Assembly (NCBI GenBank): GCA_030655515.1
Contig: JAURVI010000048.1
Location: 1 to 61,956, forward strand
DNA from: Polaromonas sp.
GTDB taxonomy: Bacteria; Pseudomonadota; Gammaproteobacteria; Burkholderiales; Burkholderiaceae_C
Reading direction: 5' to 3'
DNA: 61,956 nucleotides
Each line of letters opens with the position of its first letter. Within the stretch, counting starts at the first letter, position 1. Under the pieces are notes generated by a model. It saw only the letters and a program-made list of their open reading frames with translations, had not been told where the DNA came from and made no database searches. Shown here in pieces: positions 35,351 through 43,704 of this stretch. Position numbers and translations under genes: made by a program.

Positions 35351-35932
35351 ATGAGTGAAATTTTTATTGTTGGGGTCGGAGGGGCTGGGTGCGATATAGC
35401 CCGCCATGTTCATGTGTCGATGAGACACGAGGTTGTAGCGGTGAATACCGACCTTGCCGGCATAAACAGAACCTCATTTTCTAGGCGCTTGTTAATAGGT
35501 CCGCAGGTTTGCAAAGGTGTTGCCGCGCATACTCCAGAGCGAGGAAGACGCGCTGCCGAAGAATCGCGCAAGGAGCTTGAATCGATGATGTCAGGCTCGC
35601 AGCTTTTGGTCCTATTCGCAGGTTTGGGCGGCGGGACTGGCAGTGGGGCATCGCCGGTTATTGTTCAAATCGCCCGAGACATAGGGCTGAATGTGTTGGC
35701 TGCAGTTTCGTTGCCATTCTCGTTTGAACACTCGCGTCGGCGAGTCGCACTGGAAAGTCTTCACCGACTAATAGAAATTGGCGTACCAGTGTTTGTTCAC
35801 GATCATGCTGAGGCGGAAGGCAGCATCGGATCTGTTGAGGCGGCTCTAATCGACGTGCTTGAAAAATCAGGGGCAACGATGGCGGATCATGTATCTTGTC
35901 AACTCAATAGGTTGCACCGCTCACCGCTTTAA
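35351..35932 (+). CDS. Stand-alone FtsZ/tubulin-like GTPase domain
   Basis: A 193-aa protein matching the nucleotide-binding half of FtsZ: the T1 loop GVGGAG at residues 8-13, VNTD at 31-34, a T3-like region IGPQVCKG...PERGRRAAEES at 49-72, the tubulin signature GGGTGSG at 93-99, and LPFSFEHSRR at 121-130, equivalent to the KPFxFEG loop. It ends after helix H7. The catalytic T7 loop (NxDxxD) and the C-terminal activation domain are absent. The stop is followed by AGGAG for the next gene, so the short form is not a recent frameshift. It probably binds GTP; polymer formation is doubtful. Lower GC than its neighbours suggests transfer. Confidence 0.8.
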   Translation: MSEIFIVGVGGAGCDIARHVHVSMRHEVVAVNTDLAGINRTSFSRRLLIGPQVCKGVAAHTPERGRRAAEESRKELESMMSGSQLLVLFAGLGGGTGSGASPVIVQIARDIGLNVLAAVSLPFSFEHSRRRVALESLHRLIEIGVPVFVHDHAEAEGSIGSVEAALIDVLEKSGATMADHVSCQLNRLHRSPL

Positions 35933-35951
35933 ACAATAGGAGATAGTTCAC

Positions 35952-36674
35952 GTGCGTTCAAAAATGGAAGTGGAACATGCATTAATTGCTCGGTATCTGG
36001 ATATCGTGAGGCTTGAGGACCTCGGCGTTTTGGCGGCAGAGCAGGAGGACTTGGCAGGACTATTCGTTAGCAGTGTTTCTAATGAGTATCTTGATAGCAA
36101 CCGACGGGTCATGATTGTTGGCAAGGAAACTCGGTCGTGGATTGGCGGGTTAAGAAAAGTAGAAAATTTCCAAGATGTTGAAACGTACATCCGTCATGCC
36201 ATGCAACGCCATGCCGCTTATGTCCAAAATCCACAGACAAAATCCAAATTTTTCCAGTTCTATAAAGAAACGAGTCGCAAGATGGCGGGTAAAACCCCTG
36301 CTTTGCCAGGGGCTGTTATTTGGGCTAATTTGTTTTGTTTGAGCTACAAGACTCAAAGTCCTATTCGGGCAATTGGCCAATTTGAGAGGATAAAAAATCT
36401 GTCCCGTGAGCTGCTTCGCGCCCAAATTGAGGTTCTTAAGCCTGATGTAATTTTCTTCGTTACAGGGGCGGGCTACGACAAGTACATCAAGGAATTTTTC
36501 AAAATCACGGAAGGTCGCGCCATTGTGAAAAAATCCTTGTGGTCGTTCAAGGCAGACGGAATCCCCTGTTACAGGACAACGCATCCGCAGTGGGAAAAGG
36601 GAAGAGCTGACCGCAGCCAAGCATTGGCGCTAGCGCTGTCAACAGTGGAATTTCCAGACAACGAAAAATCGTGA
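35952..36674 (+). CDS. Uracil-DNA-glycosylase-like protein
   Basis: A 240-aa protein with the outline of the uracil-DNA-glycosylase superfamily: VMIVGKET at residues 53-60 in the place of the first active-site loop, a central ANLFCLSYK, the strand LKPDVIFFVTGAGYD at 162-176, and TTHPQW at 209-214 in the place of the HPS loop. The catalytic Asp/Asn of true glycosylases is not obvious. The GTG start at 35952 follows AGGAG; an ATG at 35964 is possible. It is the second gene after the FtsZ-like GTPase, 19 bases away, so the two are probably one system. Family assignment is moderate; the function is unknown. Confidence 0.6.
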   Translation: MRSKMEVEHALIARYLDIVRLEDLGVLAAEQEDLAGLFVSSVSNEYLDSNRRVMIVGKETRSWIGGLRKVENFQDVETYIRHAMQRHAAYVQNPQTKSKFFQFYKETSRKMAGKTPALPGAVIWANLFCLSYKTQSPIRAIGQFERIKNLSRELLRAQIEVLKPDVIFFVTGAGYDKYIKEFFKITEGRAIVKKSLWSFKADGIPCYRTTHPQWEKGRADRSQALALALSTVEFPDNEKS

Positions 36675-36778
36675 AATTGACGCCACATGGGTGACCTGAA
36701 TTGCCGCTGAATCCAGCAATCAAATTGATGGCAATCCAGGCGGTTTTCTGATCCTCGTGAAGCAGCTCGCCCGAGCTA

Positions 36779-38020
36779 TCAAGCCTGCTCCGCTACCTGC
36801 CGCAACAGCAGAGCCTGTGCACATGCGAAAGCCGAGGCCCAGGCCCACTGGAAGTTGTAGCCGCCCAGCCAGCCGGTGACATCAACGACCTCGCCGATGA
36901 AATACAGGCCTGGCTGCTTCGACTCCATGGTTTGGGATGACAAATCCCGGGTATCGACGCCGCCCAGGGTCACTTCGGCTTTTTTGTAGCCCTCGGTACC
37001 GGTGGGCACCAGTTGCCAGTCGGCCAGTTGGGCGGCCAGTGCCGCCAGGGCTTTGTCGCTGGCTTCGCTGACGGGTTTTTGCCAGGCCGGGTCGCGGCTC
37101 ACCCAGGCGTCGGCCAGACGGCCGGGTACCCAGGTGGCCAGTTCATTGGCGATGAGTTTGCGCGAGACTGCTTTGGCGCGCAGCAGCAGGGCGGCCAGGT
37201 CCATGCCGGGCGCGAGGTTGATGCGGACGGCTTGGCCTTCGCGCCAGTAGCTTGAAATCTGCAGGACTGCCGGACCGCTCAGGCCCCGGTGGGTAAACAG
37301 CAGGTCTTCGGCGAACACCACGGCTTTTTTGCGTTGTTTGGGGCTCGCGTCGGCCGGGCCGGTTTCAATCAGCACCGGCAGGGCCAGGCCGGCCAGCCCG
37401 GCATACGGCACCCAGGCTTCGCCGTCGAAGGTCAGGGGCACAAGGCCGGGGCGCGGGGGAACGAGGCGCACGCCGAATTGCTGGGCGATGCGGTAGCCGA
37501 AGTCGCTCGCGCCTATTTTCGGGATCGACAGGCCGCCGGTGGCAATGACGACCTGGCCGGCAGTAACGGGCCCGCGATCAGTTTGCAGGACATAGCCGCC
37601 GGCAGCGTCCACCATCATGGCCTTGATGCTGCACGGTTGCCAGCGCGTGACGCCGCCCGCATCGCATTCGGTCAGCAGCATCCGGATCACGTCCTCGGCC
37701 GAGCGGTCGCAAAAGAGCTGGCCCTTGTGTTTTTCGTGGAAGGCGATGTGGTGGCGCTGCAGCAGCGCGATGAAGTCCTGCGGCGTGTAGCGCGACAGGG
37801 CCGAGCGGCAAAAATTCGGATTTTCGCTGAGATAGTGCGCCGGCGTCGTGTCGCGGTTCGTGAAATTGCAGCGGCCACCGCCCGAGATGCGGATTTTTTC
37901 GGCGATTTTTTCGCTGTGATCGAGCAGCAGCACCTTCCGGCCGCGCTGGCCGGCCACGCCGGCACAAAATAGTCCGGCGGCACCTGCACCTATCACCACA
38001 ACATCGAATGAATGAGTCAA
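36779..38020 (-). CDS. YhiN/HI0933-family flavoprotein
   Basis: NAD(P)/FAD-dependent oxidoreductase of 413 aa. It has the dinucleotide motif VVVIGAGAAGL at residues 7-17, the family-specific ISGGGRCNFTN near 46 and the C-terminal GEVVDVTGWLGGYNFQWAWASG-like FAD segment near 370. Members include the gut enzyme BaiN, but the reaction in proteobacteria is unknown. It marks the right border of the accessory island: GC and codon use return to the chromosomal norm here. Confidence 0.9.
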   Translation of the reverse strand: MTHSFDVVVIGAGAAGLFCAGVAGQRGRKVLLLDHSEKIAEKIRISGGGRCNFTNRDTTPAHYLSENPNFCRSALSRYTPQDFIALLQRHHIAFHEKHKGQLFCDRSAEDVIRMLLTECDAGGVTRWQPCSIKAMMVDAAGGYVLQTDRGPVTAGQVVIATGGLSIPKIGASDFGYRIAQQFGVRLVPPRPGLVPLTFDGEAWVPYAGLAGLALPVLIETGPADASPKQRKKAVVFAEDLLFTHRGLSGPAVLQISSYWREGQAVRINLAPGMDLAALLLRAKAVSRKLIANELATWVPGRLADAWVSRDPAWQKPVSEASDKALAALAAQLADWQLVPTGTEGYKKAEVTLGGVDTRDLSSQTMESKQPGLYFIGEVVDVTGWLGGYNFQWAWASAFACAQALLLRQVAEQA

Positions 38021-38082
38021 ATCAACCCCTCACGCGGAACCCGGGCGCTTGCTGGGTGCTTTTGCCCCGCCTCTTTGCCGCT

Positions 38083-39074
38083 TCACTGCTTCACGATCAC
38101 CGGCTGAACCGTGAAGACATTGGCGTTTTTCGGGTCCACCGTGACGCGCACCCAATGGATCAGCGGGCTGCCAAAGGTCTGCACGCGTGTCAGGTTGGTT
38201 AGCAGCTTGTGGGGGTTGTACAGGGGCTTGTCCATTTTGAAGAAATGCGTGTCGCCGTGAACGAGCAGGACCTGGCCTTTGAATGCTTCGGTTTCGGCGA
38301 TCAGCTTTTCCATGAAGTTGCGATAGCCGCTCACACGGGCGGCCTGGCTTTCATCCGTCTCCGGGGTTTCCGGTAAATCGAAGCCGGGATCGGCCTGAAT
38401 GACCAGCACCAGGCCGCGCGCCTTGCTGTCTTTGGCGGCCCGGAATGCCTGCTGCAGCCAGTACCCATTGGCGGCATCGCGCGCCAGATACTCGGCGTTG
38501 CCGGCTTCGCACTGGGCGGCGGTACGTGCGCTTTTGTAGCTGCAGTCCTTCTCGTCCAGGATGCGGTTGTTGTTGCTGCCGGGTACATTGAGCGTCACAA
38601 ACACGATGCCGCGGTGGCTGAAGCGCGTGTTTTCAACAAACTTCTCGCCGGCCTGGCCTTGGTGGACTAGCCGCATGGGGCGCTTGCCCAGGCTGTCCGC
38701 AGTCGGGAACATGGTTTTGCGCAGGTAGGCCAGCCGCTCCAGCGCGTCATAGCCGCCGTTGTTCAGGCGGTGGCAATCGGTCCACTCGTTGTCGCCGGGC
38801 ACGTACACCAGCGGCTTGACCATCTGGCCGAACATCGCCAATGCCGAGGCGTAAACGTCGTCGGTGCAGTGAGAGCCGCCGTCCTTGATGTCGCCGTCGT
38901 AAATCGAAAATGCGATGTCGGACCGGTTGATGCTTTTGATCAGCGCCGGAATTTTCGGGTCGTCGCCGTTTCGCCTGTAAGGCATGTCGCCCCACAGCCC
39001 GAAAGAAAAGGTTTGCGCCTGGGCGCAGCTCAGGCCCAGCGTCAGCAGTGCCGCAGCCAGAAGACGGGTTGACA
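38083..39074 (-). CDS. Secreted calcineurin-like metallophosphoesterase
   Basis: A periplasmic or secreted protein of 330 aa. The signal peptide MSTRLLAAALLTLGLSCAQA is cut before QTF. The metal-binding motifs of the calcineurin fold follow: GDMPY near residue 29, SIYDGDIKDG near 57, VPGDNEW near 91 and VHGDTHFF near 288. Cysteines near 69 and 99 may form a disulfide. The start at 39074 gives the signal peptide; a long in-frame extension upstream is not coding. The substrate is unknown. Confidence 0.85.
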
Positions 39075-39197
39075 TCAAGGATCCTAGGATGTTCCAAAAG
39101 AAGAAGCATAGCGGGTCCGCATGAAAGACCCGCGGGCTGGCCATGCCGGCTTGATGGATGGCGCCTGCCAGCGTTTCCAGGGTGGTTTTGCTGCTTG

Positions 39198-40103
39198 TCA
39201 TAGTTGCGAGGTCAGGCGCAAGATATGTTCCACCTGCCGGGCAATCGGCGTTGGCACAGTCAGTGTGCCTGTCATCACGGCCTGAATGTAGGCAGCGGTT
39301 GCTGCAGCGTCCGTCGTGTCGGGCAAATCGGGCAAGGTCGCCAGCGTGCCGCTTTGGGCCTCTTGGTGCCATTGGCGCTGGCCATGGATGAAAGCTTCCA
39401 TCCGCGGCATTCGGCGTGCGTCGGCCACGACTTCGCCTTCGGTGCCGCGCAGCAGCAGCGCGTTGGCCTGGATCAGTTCAAAGGTTTGTGCCATCGAGAC
39501 CGCGTATTCGGGATGGGTGTAGCTGCTGACCACCAGCGCCTTGCCCAGGCAGGGGTTCATGATCTTGACCAGGCTGTGCGCCGGGTTGCGCAGGCCGACG
39601 GCGCTCCGCACATCGAGCAGGCGCTTGAGCCCCGGGCACAGCAGCTCGGTGGGGGCGAATGCCACTTCGCCACCCGCTATTTTTTTGATGGCTGTCAGCG
39701 CATGGATGTCAAGGGCCGAGAGCACTTCTGATGCGAGTATCCGATTTGATTCGGTGGCCGTGCCGTGTACCAGCACGCTCAAGCCTTCGCGCGCCAGCAG
39801 CAGCGCCAGCAAGGGCGTCAGCACCGGCAGCTTGCGCGCGCCGTTGTAGCTGGGCAGCACCACGGTGGGCCGGTCGGTGGCGGGAAAATGCCGGAGACGC
39901 TGGTCGGTGGCGGCTAGGAAACCCGCCATCTCTTCGGGTGTTTCGCCCTTGATGCGCATCGCCAGACAAAAGCCGCCGACTTCCAGGTCGGTCACCGTGC
40001 CGTCGAGCACCTGGCCGAACAAATCGCAGGCCTGCTCGCGCGCCAGCGCCCGCGCGCCATCTTTGCCGCGGCCTATGATTTTGATGTACTGACTGATGCC
40101 CAT
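39198..40103 (-). CDS. ybiB: YbiB family protein (anthranilate phosphoribosyltransferase fold)
   Basis: A 301-aa protein of the glycosyltransferase family 3 fold. AREQACDLFGQVLDGTVTDLE is the helical N-terminal domain, LPVLTPLLALLLAREGLSVLVHG the Rossmann-like part, and RLLDVRSAVGLRNPAHSLVKI matches the conserved TrpD-like region. YbiB of E. coli binds nucleic acids rather than phosphoribosyl substrates and belongs to the LexA regulon. Catalytic anthranilate-binding residues are not conserved here, which fits YbiB. It lies downstream of nasA, separated by a palindromic repeat. Confidence 0.85.
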   Translation of the reverse strand: MGISQYIKIIGRGKDGARALAREQACDLFGQVLDGTVTDLEVGGFCLAMRIKGETPEEMAGFLAATDQRLRHFPATDRPTVVLPSYNGARKLPVLTPLLALLLAREGLSVLVHGTATESNRILASEVLSALDIHALTAIKKIAGGEVAFAPTELLCPGLKRLLDVRSAVGLRNPAHSLVKIMNPCLGKALVVSSYTHPEYAVSMAQTFELIQANALLLRGTEGEVVADARRMPRMEAFIHGQRQWHQEAQSGTLATLPDLPDTTDAAATAAYIQAVMTGTLTVPTPIARQVEHILRLTSQL

Positions 40104-40144
40104 GCCGCCATTGTCTGCGAACGCAGATAACTTTTCATGATGAG

Positions 40145-40273
40145 CTTAAGGCAATGCTGAATAAGTCTCCCCGTTCGGACTGAGCCTGTCGAAGTCCTTC
40201 GCAAGTTGTTGATTTGCAAGGGCAGCGTTTCGACAGGCTCAACGCGAACGGACTTATTCAGCGTAGCCTTAAG
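40145..40273. repeat. Palindromic dispersed repeat of about 129 bp
   Basis: Two long arms of imperfect complementarity begin CTTAAGGC and contain GCTGAATAAGTC, CCGTTCG and TGAGCCTGTCGAA. The right arm overlaps the stop codon of nasA. It can fold into one long hairpin and may act as the end of the nasA transcript. A shorter relative lies at 25088-25136. Confidence 0.75.
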
Positions 40274-43200
40274 CGATGGCCTTGAGGGGGATAACGGCGC
40301 GCCCGGCTGCGGTGCCGTCAGAGGAAGAAAGATGCCGGGCTTCGGTGGCTGTCCGGATGATGCGTTTGATCTCGGGCACGCAGGAGCCGCAGTTGGTGCC
40401 GCATTTGAGTTTGTCCTGCAGCACCAGCAGGCGCTCTTCGTCGCTGGCCAGATAACCCGCACCGCCGGCCGCATGGGTGATGTCGTTCAGGCAGCCGTCA
40501 ATCTCGGCATCCGTGACGCTGAAGCAGGTGCATATGGGTTTGCCGCGCGACTGGAGCGCCACCGGTGCCCTGGCGCCGGGAAGCAACAGCAGCCGGCCGT
40601 AGCCTTGCGCCGGCAGTTCGTCCTGCAGCAGTGTCTTGATCCAGGCCTGGGCGCTGACATCACCGGCCAGCACAAAACCGGCCAGTTCGGCCTGCTTGCC
40701 CTGGCGCACCAGCCGCATCGTGCGGTGCTGACCTTTCTTCTGGTCGGCGTAACGCAATGAATCCGCGCCGTCCAGGCCGAGGATGTTTTCAATCTTTTCC
40801 AGTGTTCCTTCCGGCGGGGCTTCAAACCCGGCGGCGCGAAACAGCACGCCGGTGCGCTGCCGGCCCGGCTCGCTCAGCGGTGCCTGGTTGGAAAAGGGAA
40901 CGCAACTGCTGAAGGCAAAACTGCCCATCATCGGCTTGAACTGCTCACGCGCCGTCAGGGCCTTGTCATCGGGCAGCCAGGCCATTGCCAGCAGCGACCA
41001 GGGCAATTCGGCCTTGAGGATTTTGACTGCCGCGTGTTTGAGCTCGGGCTGTTTGGAGTCGGGGCAGTAGGCCGAGGTAGTGAGGGCATTGACACCGGCC
41101 AGCCGCTGCCCGGTGCTGGACAGGCCGCTGAGGTACTCGTCACCCCAGTGCATCGCCATGAAAGCTTGGGCCACCGCCACCTCGCTTGATGCCTGCAAGG
41201 GCACGACGATGGAACCGCACCTGGACGTGACCTGTACCAGATCGCCCTCTAAAAGCCGCCGCCGCGCCATGTCCTGCGTATTCATCTGGATAGCCGGTTC
41301 GGCGACATGACCAAACAGCCGGCCCAGCGTGCCGGTGCGGCTCATGCCGTGCCACTGGTCACGCAGGCGGCCGGTGGTCAGTGAAAACGGGTAGCGTGAC
41401 TCACGCGGCTCGGCGACGGGTTTGTAGACGGTGGTGACGAATGTGGCCTTGCCGTCCGCGGTGGGGAAAATGCCGTCTTCGTAGAGCCGCGCTTTGCCTG
41501 TGGCGTCGCCCGTTTTTAAGGGCCACTGCTGCGGCGCTTCTTCCAGCATCGCGTAACTCATGCCGGTGATGTCCAGATCGCGGCCGCGTGTGGATTCTCG
41601 GTGTTCGTTCCAGATGCTTTCCACGCCGGCCGCTGCATGGGTCAGCGAATAGGGGAATAGCGTTCCTTCCGGGCGGCCCTCACCCCAGCCCTCTCCCAGA
41701 AGGAGAGGGCGTGAAGAAGGCGAGTTGCTTGCGTCTTGTTCTTGTATTACTCCTTCTCCCCTTGGGAGAGGGCTGGGGTGAGGGCTTTGCGCTCCCAGAA
41801 GTTTCTCCAACTGCTGCGAAAATGCCACCACAATCGACCAGTCATGCCGGGCTTCTCCGGGCGCGCGGACGGCCGGGCGTACGCGGCTGATGCGGCGTTC
41901 GCTGTTGGTCACGGTGCCGGTTTTTTCGCCCCAGGTGGTGGCGGGCAGCAGCAGGTCGGCGTAGTCGCAGCTCGATGTCGTCGCAAAGGCCTCCTGCACG
42001 ATGACCAATTCGGCGCGCTCCAGCGCACGGCGCACGGTGGCCTGGTCGGGCATGGACTGGGCCGGGTTGGTGCAGGCAATCCACAAGGCCTTGATTTCGC
42101 CGTCGGCGGCAGCCTGGAACATCTCGACCGCTGTTTTTCCGGGTTTTTCGGGTACCGAGGGCACGCCCCACAAGGCGGCGACTTCGGCGCGGTGCTGCGG
42201 GTTAGTCAGGTCACGGTGCGCACTGAGCAGATTGGCCAGGCCGCCGACTTCGCGGCCCCCCATCGCGTTGGGCTGGCCGGTCAGTGAAAAAGGCCCGGCG
42301 CCAGGCTTGCCGATCTGTGCGGTCGCCAGGTGAAGATTGATCAGCGCGGCGTTTTTGGCGGTGCCGCTGCTCGACTGATTCAGGCCCTGGCAATACAGGC
42401 TCAGGGTCGAAGCCGAAGTGGCAAACAGTCTGGCGGCGGCAAGCAGGTCTTCCTTGGCGATGCCGCAGGTCTGCGCCACCAGGTCGGGCGTGTAGTCGCG
42501 CACCGTGGTTCTCAAGGCCTCAAAGCCGCGGGTGTGTGCCGCAATGTAGCCGGGCTGCGTCCAGCCCTCCCACAGCATGATGTGCAGCATGCCGTTGAAC
42601 AGCGCGACATCGGTGCCGGGCTGGATCGGCAAATACAAATCGGCGATGCCCGCGGTGTCGGTGCGTCGCGGGTCGCAGAAGATGATTTTGAGGGCGGGGT
42701 TGGCCGCTTTGGCATCCTCGATGCGCCGGAACAAAACGGGGTGCGCATAAGCGGTATTGCTGCCAACGATGAAGATGCATTGCGCATGGTTCACGTCGTC
42801 GTAACAACTGGGGGGCGCATCGGCGCCCAGCGTTTGCTTGTAGCCGGCGACCGCGCTGCTCATGCACAGGCGCGAGTTGGTGTCGACGTTGTTGGTGCCT
42901 ATCAGGCCTTTGGCGAGCTTGTTGAAGACGTAATAGTCCTCGGTCAGCAATTGGCCTGAGATATAAAAACCCACGGCATCGGGTCCGTGCTCCCGGATGA
43001 TGCGCACGAAACGTTCGCTGGCGAAGTCCAGCGCGCTGTCCCAGGAGATGCGCCTGGGGGCCTCCCGCCGGTGTTCGCGCCGCATCGGGTACAGCAGGCG
43101 GGTTTGCTGCGTGACATGGGCCGAGGCCGTCAGGGCCAGCGTCGAGCCCTTGGTGCAAAGCCGCCCGAAATTGGCGGGGTGGTCGGGGTCGCCGCGGACG

Positions 43201-43301
43201 CCCGTGATGCGGTCTCCGCTGGATTCGATGAGGACTCCACAGCCTACGCCGCAATAAGGGCAGGTGGAGCGGGTTTCCCTGGAGACCACATTGACCGTCA
43301 T
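40269..43301 (-). CDS. nasA: Assimilatory nitrate reductase catalytic subunit
   Basis: Cytoplasmic molybdenum enzyme reducing nitrate to nitrite for biosynthesis, 1010 aa. The N-terminal 4Fe-4S ligands are Cys14, Cys17, Cys21 and Cys49 (CPYCGVGCG...LCTKG). The Mo-bis-MGD domain spans roughly 60-900. A C-terminal BFD-like 2Fe-2S domain has CTCFSV and CGTNCGSC near 920-980, suggesting electron input from a reductase partner. The start ATG overlaps the nirD stop. An in-frame run of about 37 residues near 505-541 (with SPHPSPLPRGEG and LLLGEGWGEG) is a REP-like palindrome inserted between normal enzyme segments. The upstream in-frame extension is shadow of nirD. Confidence 0.95.
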   Translation of the reverse strand: MTVNVVSRETRSTCPYCGVGCGVLIESSGDRITGVRGDPDHPANFGRLCTKGSTLALTASAHVTQQTRLLYPMRREHRREAPRRISWDSALDFASERFVRIIREHGPDAVGFYISGQLLTEDYYVFNKLAKGLIGTNNVDTNSRLCMSSAVAGYKQTLGADAPPSCYDDVNHAQCIFIVGSNTAYAHPVLFRRIEDAKAANPALKIIFCDPRRTDTAGIADLYLPIQPGTDVALFNGMLHIMLWEGWTQPGYIAAHTRGFEALRTTVRDYTPDLVAQTCGIAKEDLLAAARLFATSASTLSLYCQGLNQSSSGTAKNAALINLHLATAQIGKPGAGPFSLTGQPNAMGGREVGGLANLLSAHRDLTNPQHRAEVAALWGVPSVPEKPGKTAVEMFQAAADGEIKALWIACTNPAQSMPDQATVRRALERAELVIVQEAFATTSSCDYADLLLPATTWGEKTGTVTNSERRISRVRPAVRAPGEARHDWSIVVAFSQQLEKLLGAQSPHPSPLPRGEGVIQEQDASNSPSSRPLLLGEGWGEGRPEGTLFPYSLTHAAAGVESIWNEHRESTRGRDLDITGMSYAMLEEAPQQWPLKTGDATGKARLYEDGIFPTADGKATFVTTVYKPVAEPRESRYPFSLTTGRLRDQWHGMSRTGTLGRLFGHVAEPAIQMNTQDMARRRLLEGDLVQVTSRCGSIVVPLQASSEVAVAQAFMAMHWGDEYLSGLSSTGQRLAGVNALTTSAYCPDSKQPELKHAAVKILKAELPWSLLAMAWLPDDKALTAREQFKPMMGSFAFSSCVPFSNQAPLSEPGRQRTGVLFRAAGFEAPPEGTLEKIENILGLDGADSLRYADQKKGQHRTMRLVRQGKQAELAGFVLAGDVSAQAWIKTLLQDELPAQGYGRLLLLPGARAPVALQSRGKPICTCFSVTDAEIDGCLNDITHAAGGAGYLASDEERLLVLQDKLKCGTNCGSCVPEIKRIIRTATEARHLSSSDGTAAGRAVIPLKAIA
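41676..41785. repeat. REP-like inverted repeat inside nasA
   Basis: The arms CCTCACCCCAGCCCTCTCCC and its complement GGGAGAGGGCTGGGGTGAGG lie about 65 bases apart, bracketing a spacer. The frame of nasA stays open through the whole element, adding about 37 residues rich in Pro, Gly and Glu. The same arm sequence is a familiar intergenic repeat in many bacterial genomes. Confidence 0.85.
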
Positions 43302-43684
43302 GCGTTGGCAAGCTCTTTTCCGGCCGGTCCTGCCACGGGCCGCGTCAGATCGGTGGCCAGCGTGGCCAGTTCGGTGGCATCCAGATGCACCACGCCGCCT
43401 TCGACATGCACGCTGAATTTTTGCGTGCAGCCTTCGTCGGGCGCTTTGGCGCAGCCGTCGGCCAGGCCAATGGTCCAGTTGTGCAGCGGGCAGGCCACGC
43501 TGGTGCCGAACACGATGCCTTGGCTCAGCGGGCCGCCCTTGTGCGGGCAGCGGTCCAGCAGCGCAAACACGCCGTCCCGGTCGTTGCGGAACACAGCGAC
43601 ATCGAGGCCGCGCGCGCGCGCCACCCGGCGCGAACCGAGCACCGGAATGTCGGTGACCAGGCAGATTTTTTTCCATTCAGACAT
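43298..43684 (-). CDS. nirD: Nitrite reductase small subunit
   Basis: Rieske-fold partner of NirB, 128 aa. Unlike the enterobacterial subunit, which has lost the cluster ligands, this one keeps the full pattern CPHKGG...CPLHNW near residues 46-68, so it could bind a 2Fe-2S cluster. The ATG overlap with nasA and the 20-base gap after nirB place it in a nirB-nirD-nasA operon. Confidence 0.92.
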   Translation of the reverse strand: MSEWKKICLVTDIPVLGSRRVARARGLDVAVFRNDRDGVFALLDRCPHKGGPLSQGIVFGTSVACPLHNWTIGLADGCAKAPDEGCTQKFSVHVEGGVVHLDATELATLATDLTRPVAGPAGKELANA

Positions 43685-43704
43685 GGTGATTTCTTTTAAA
43701 GAGT

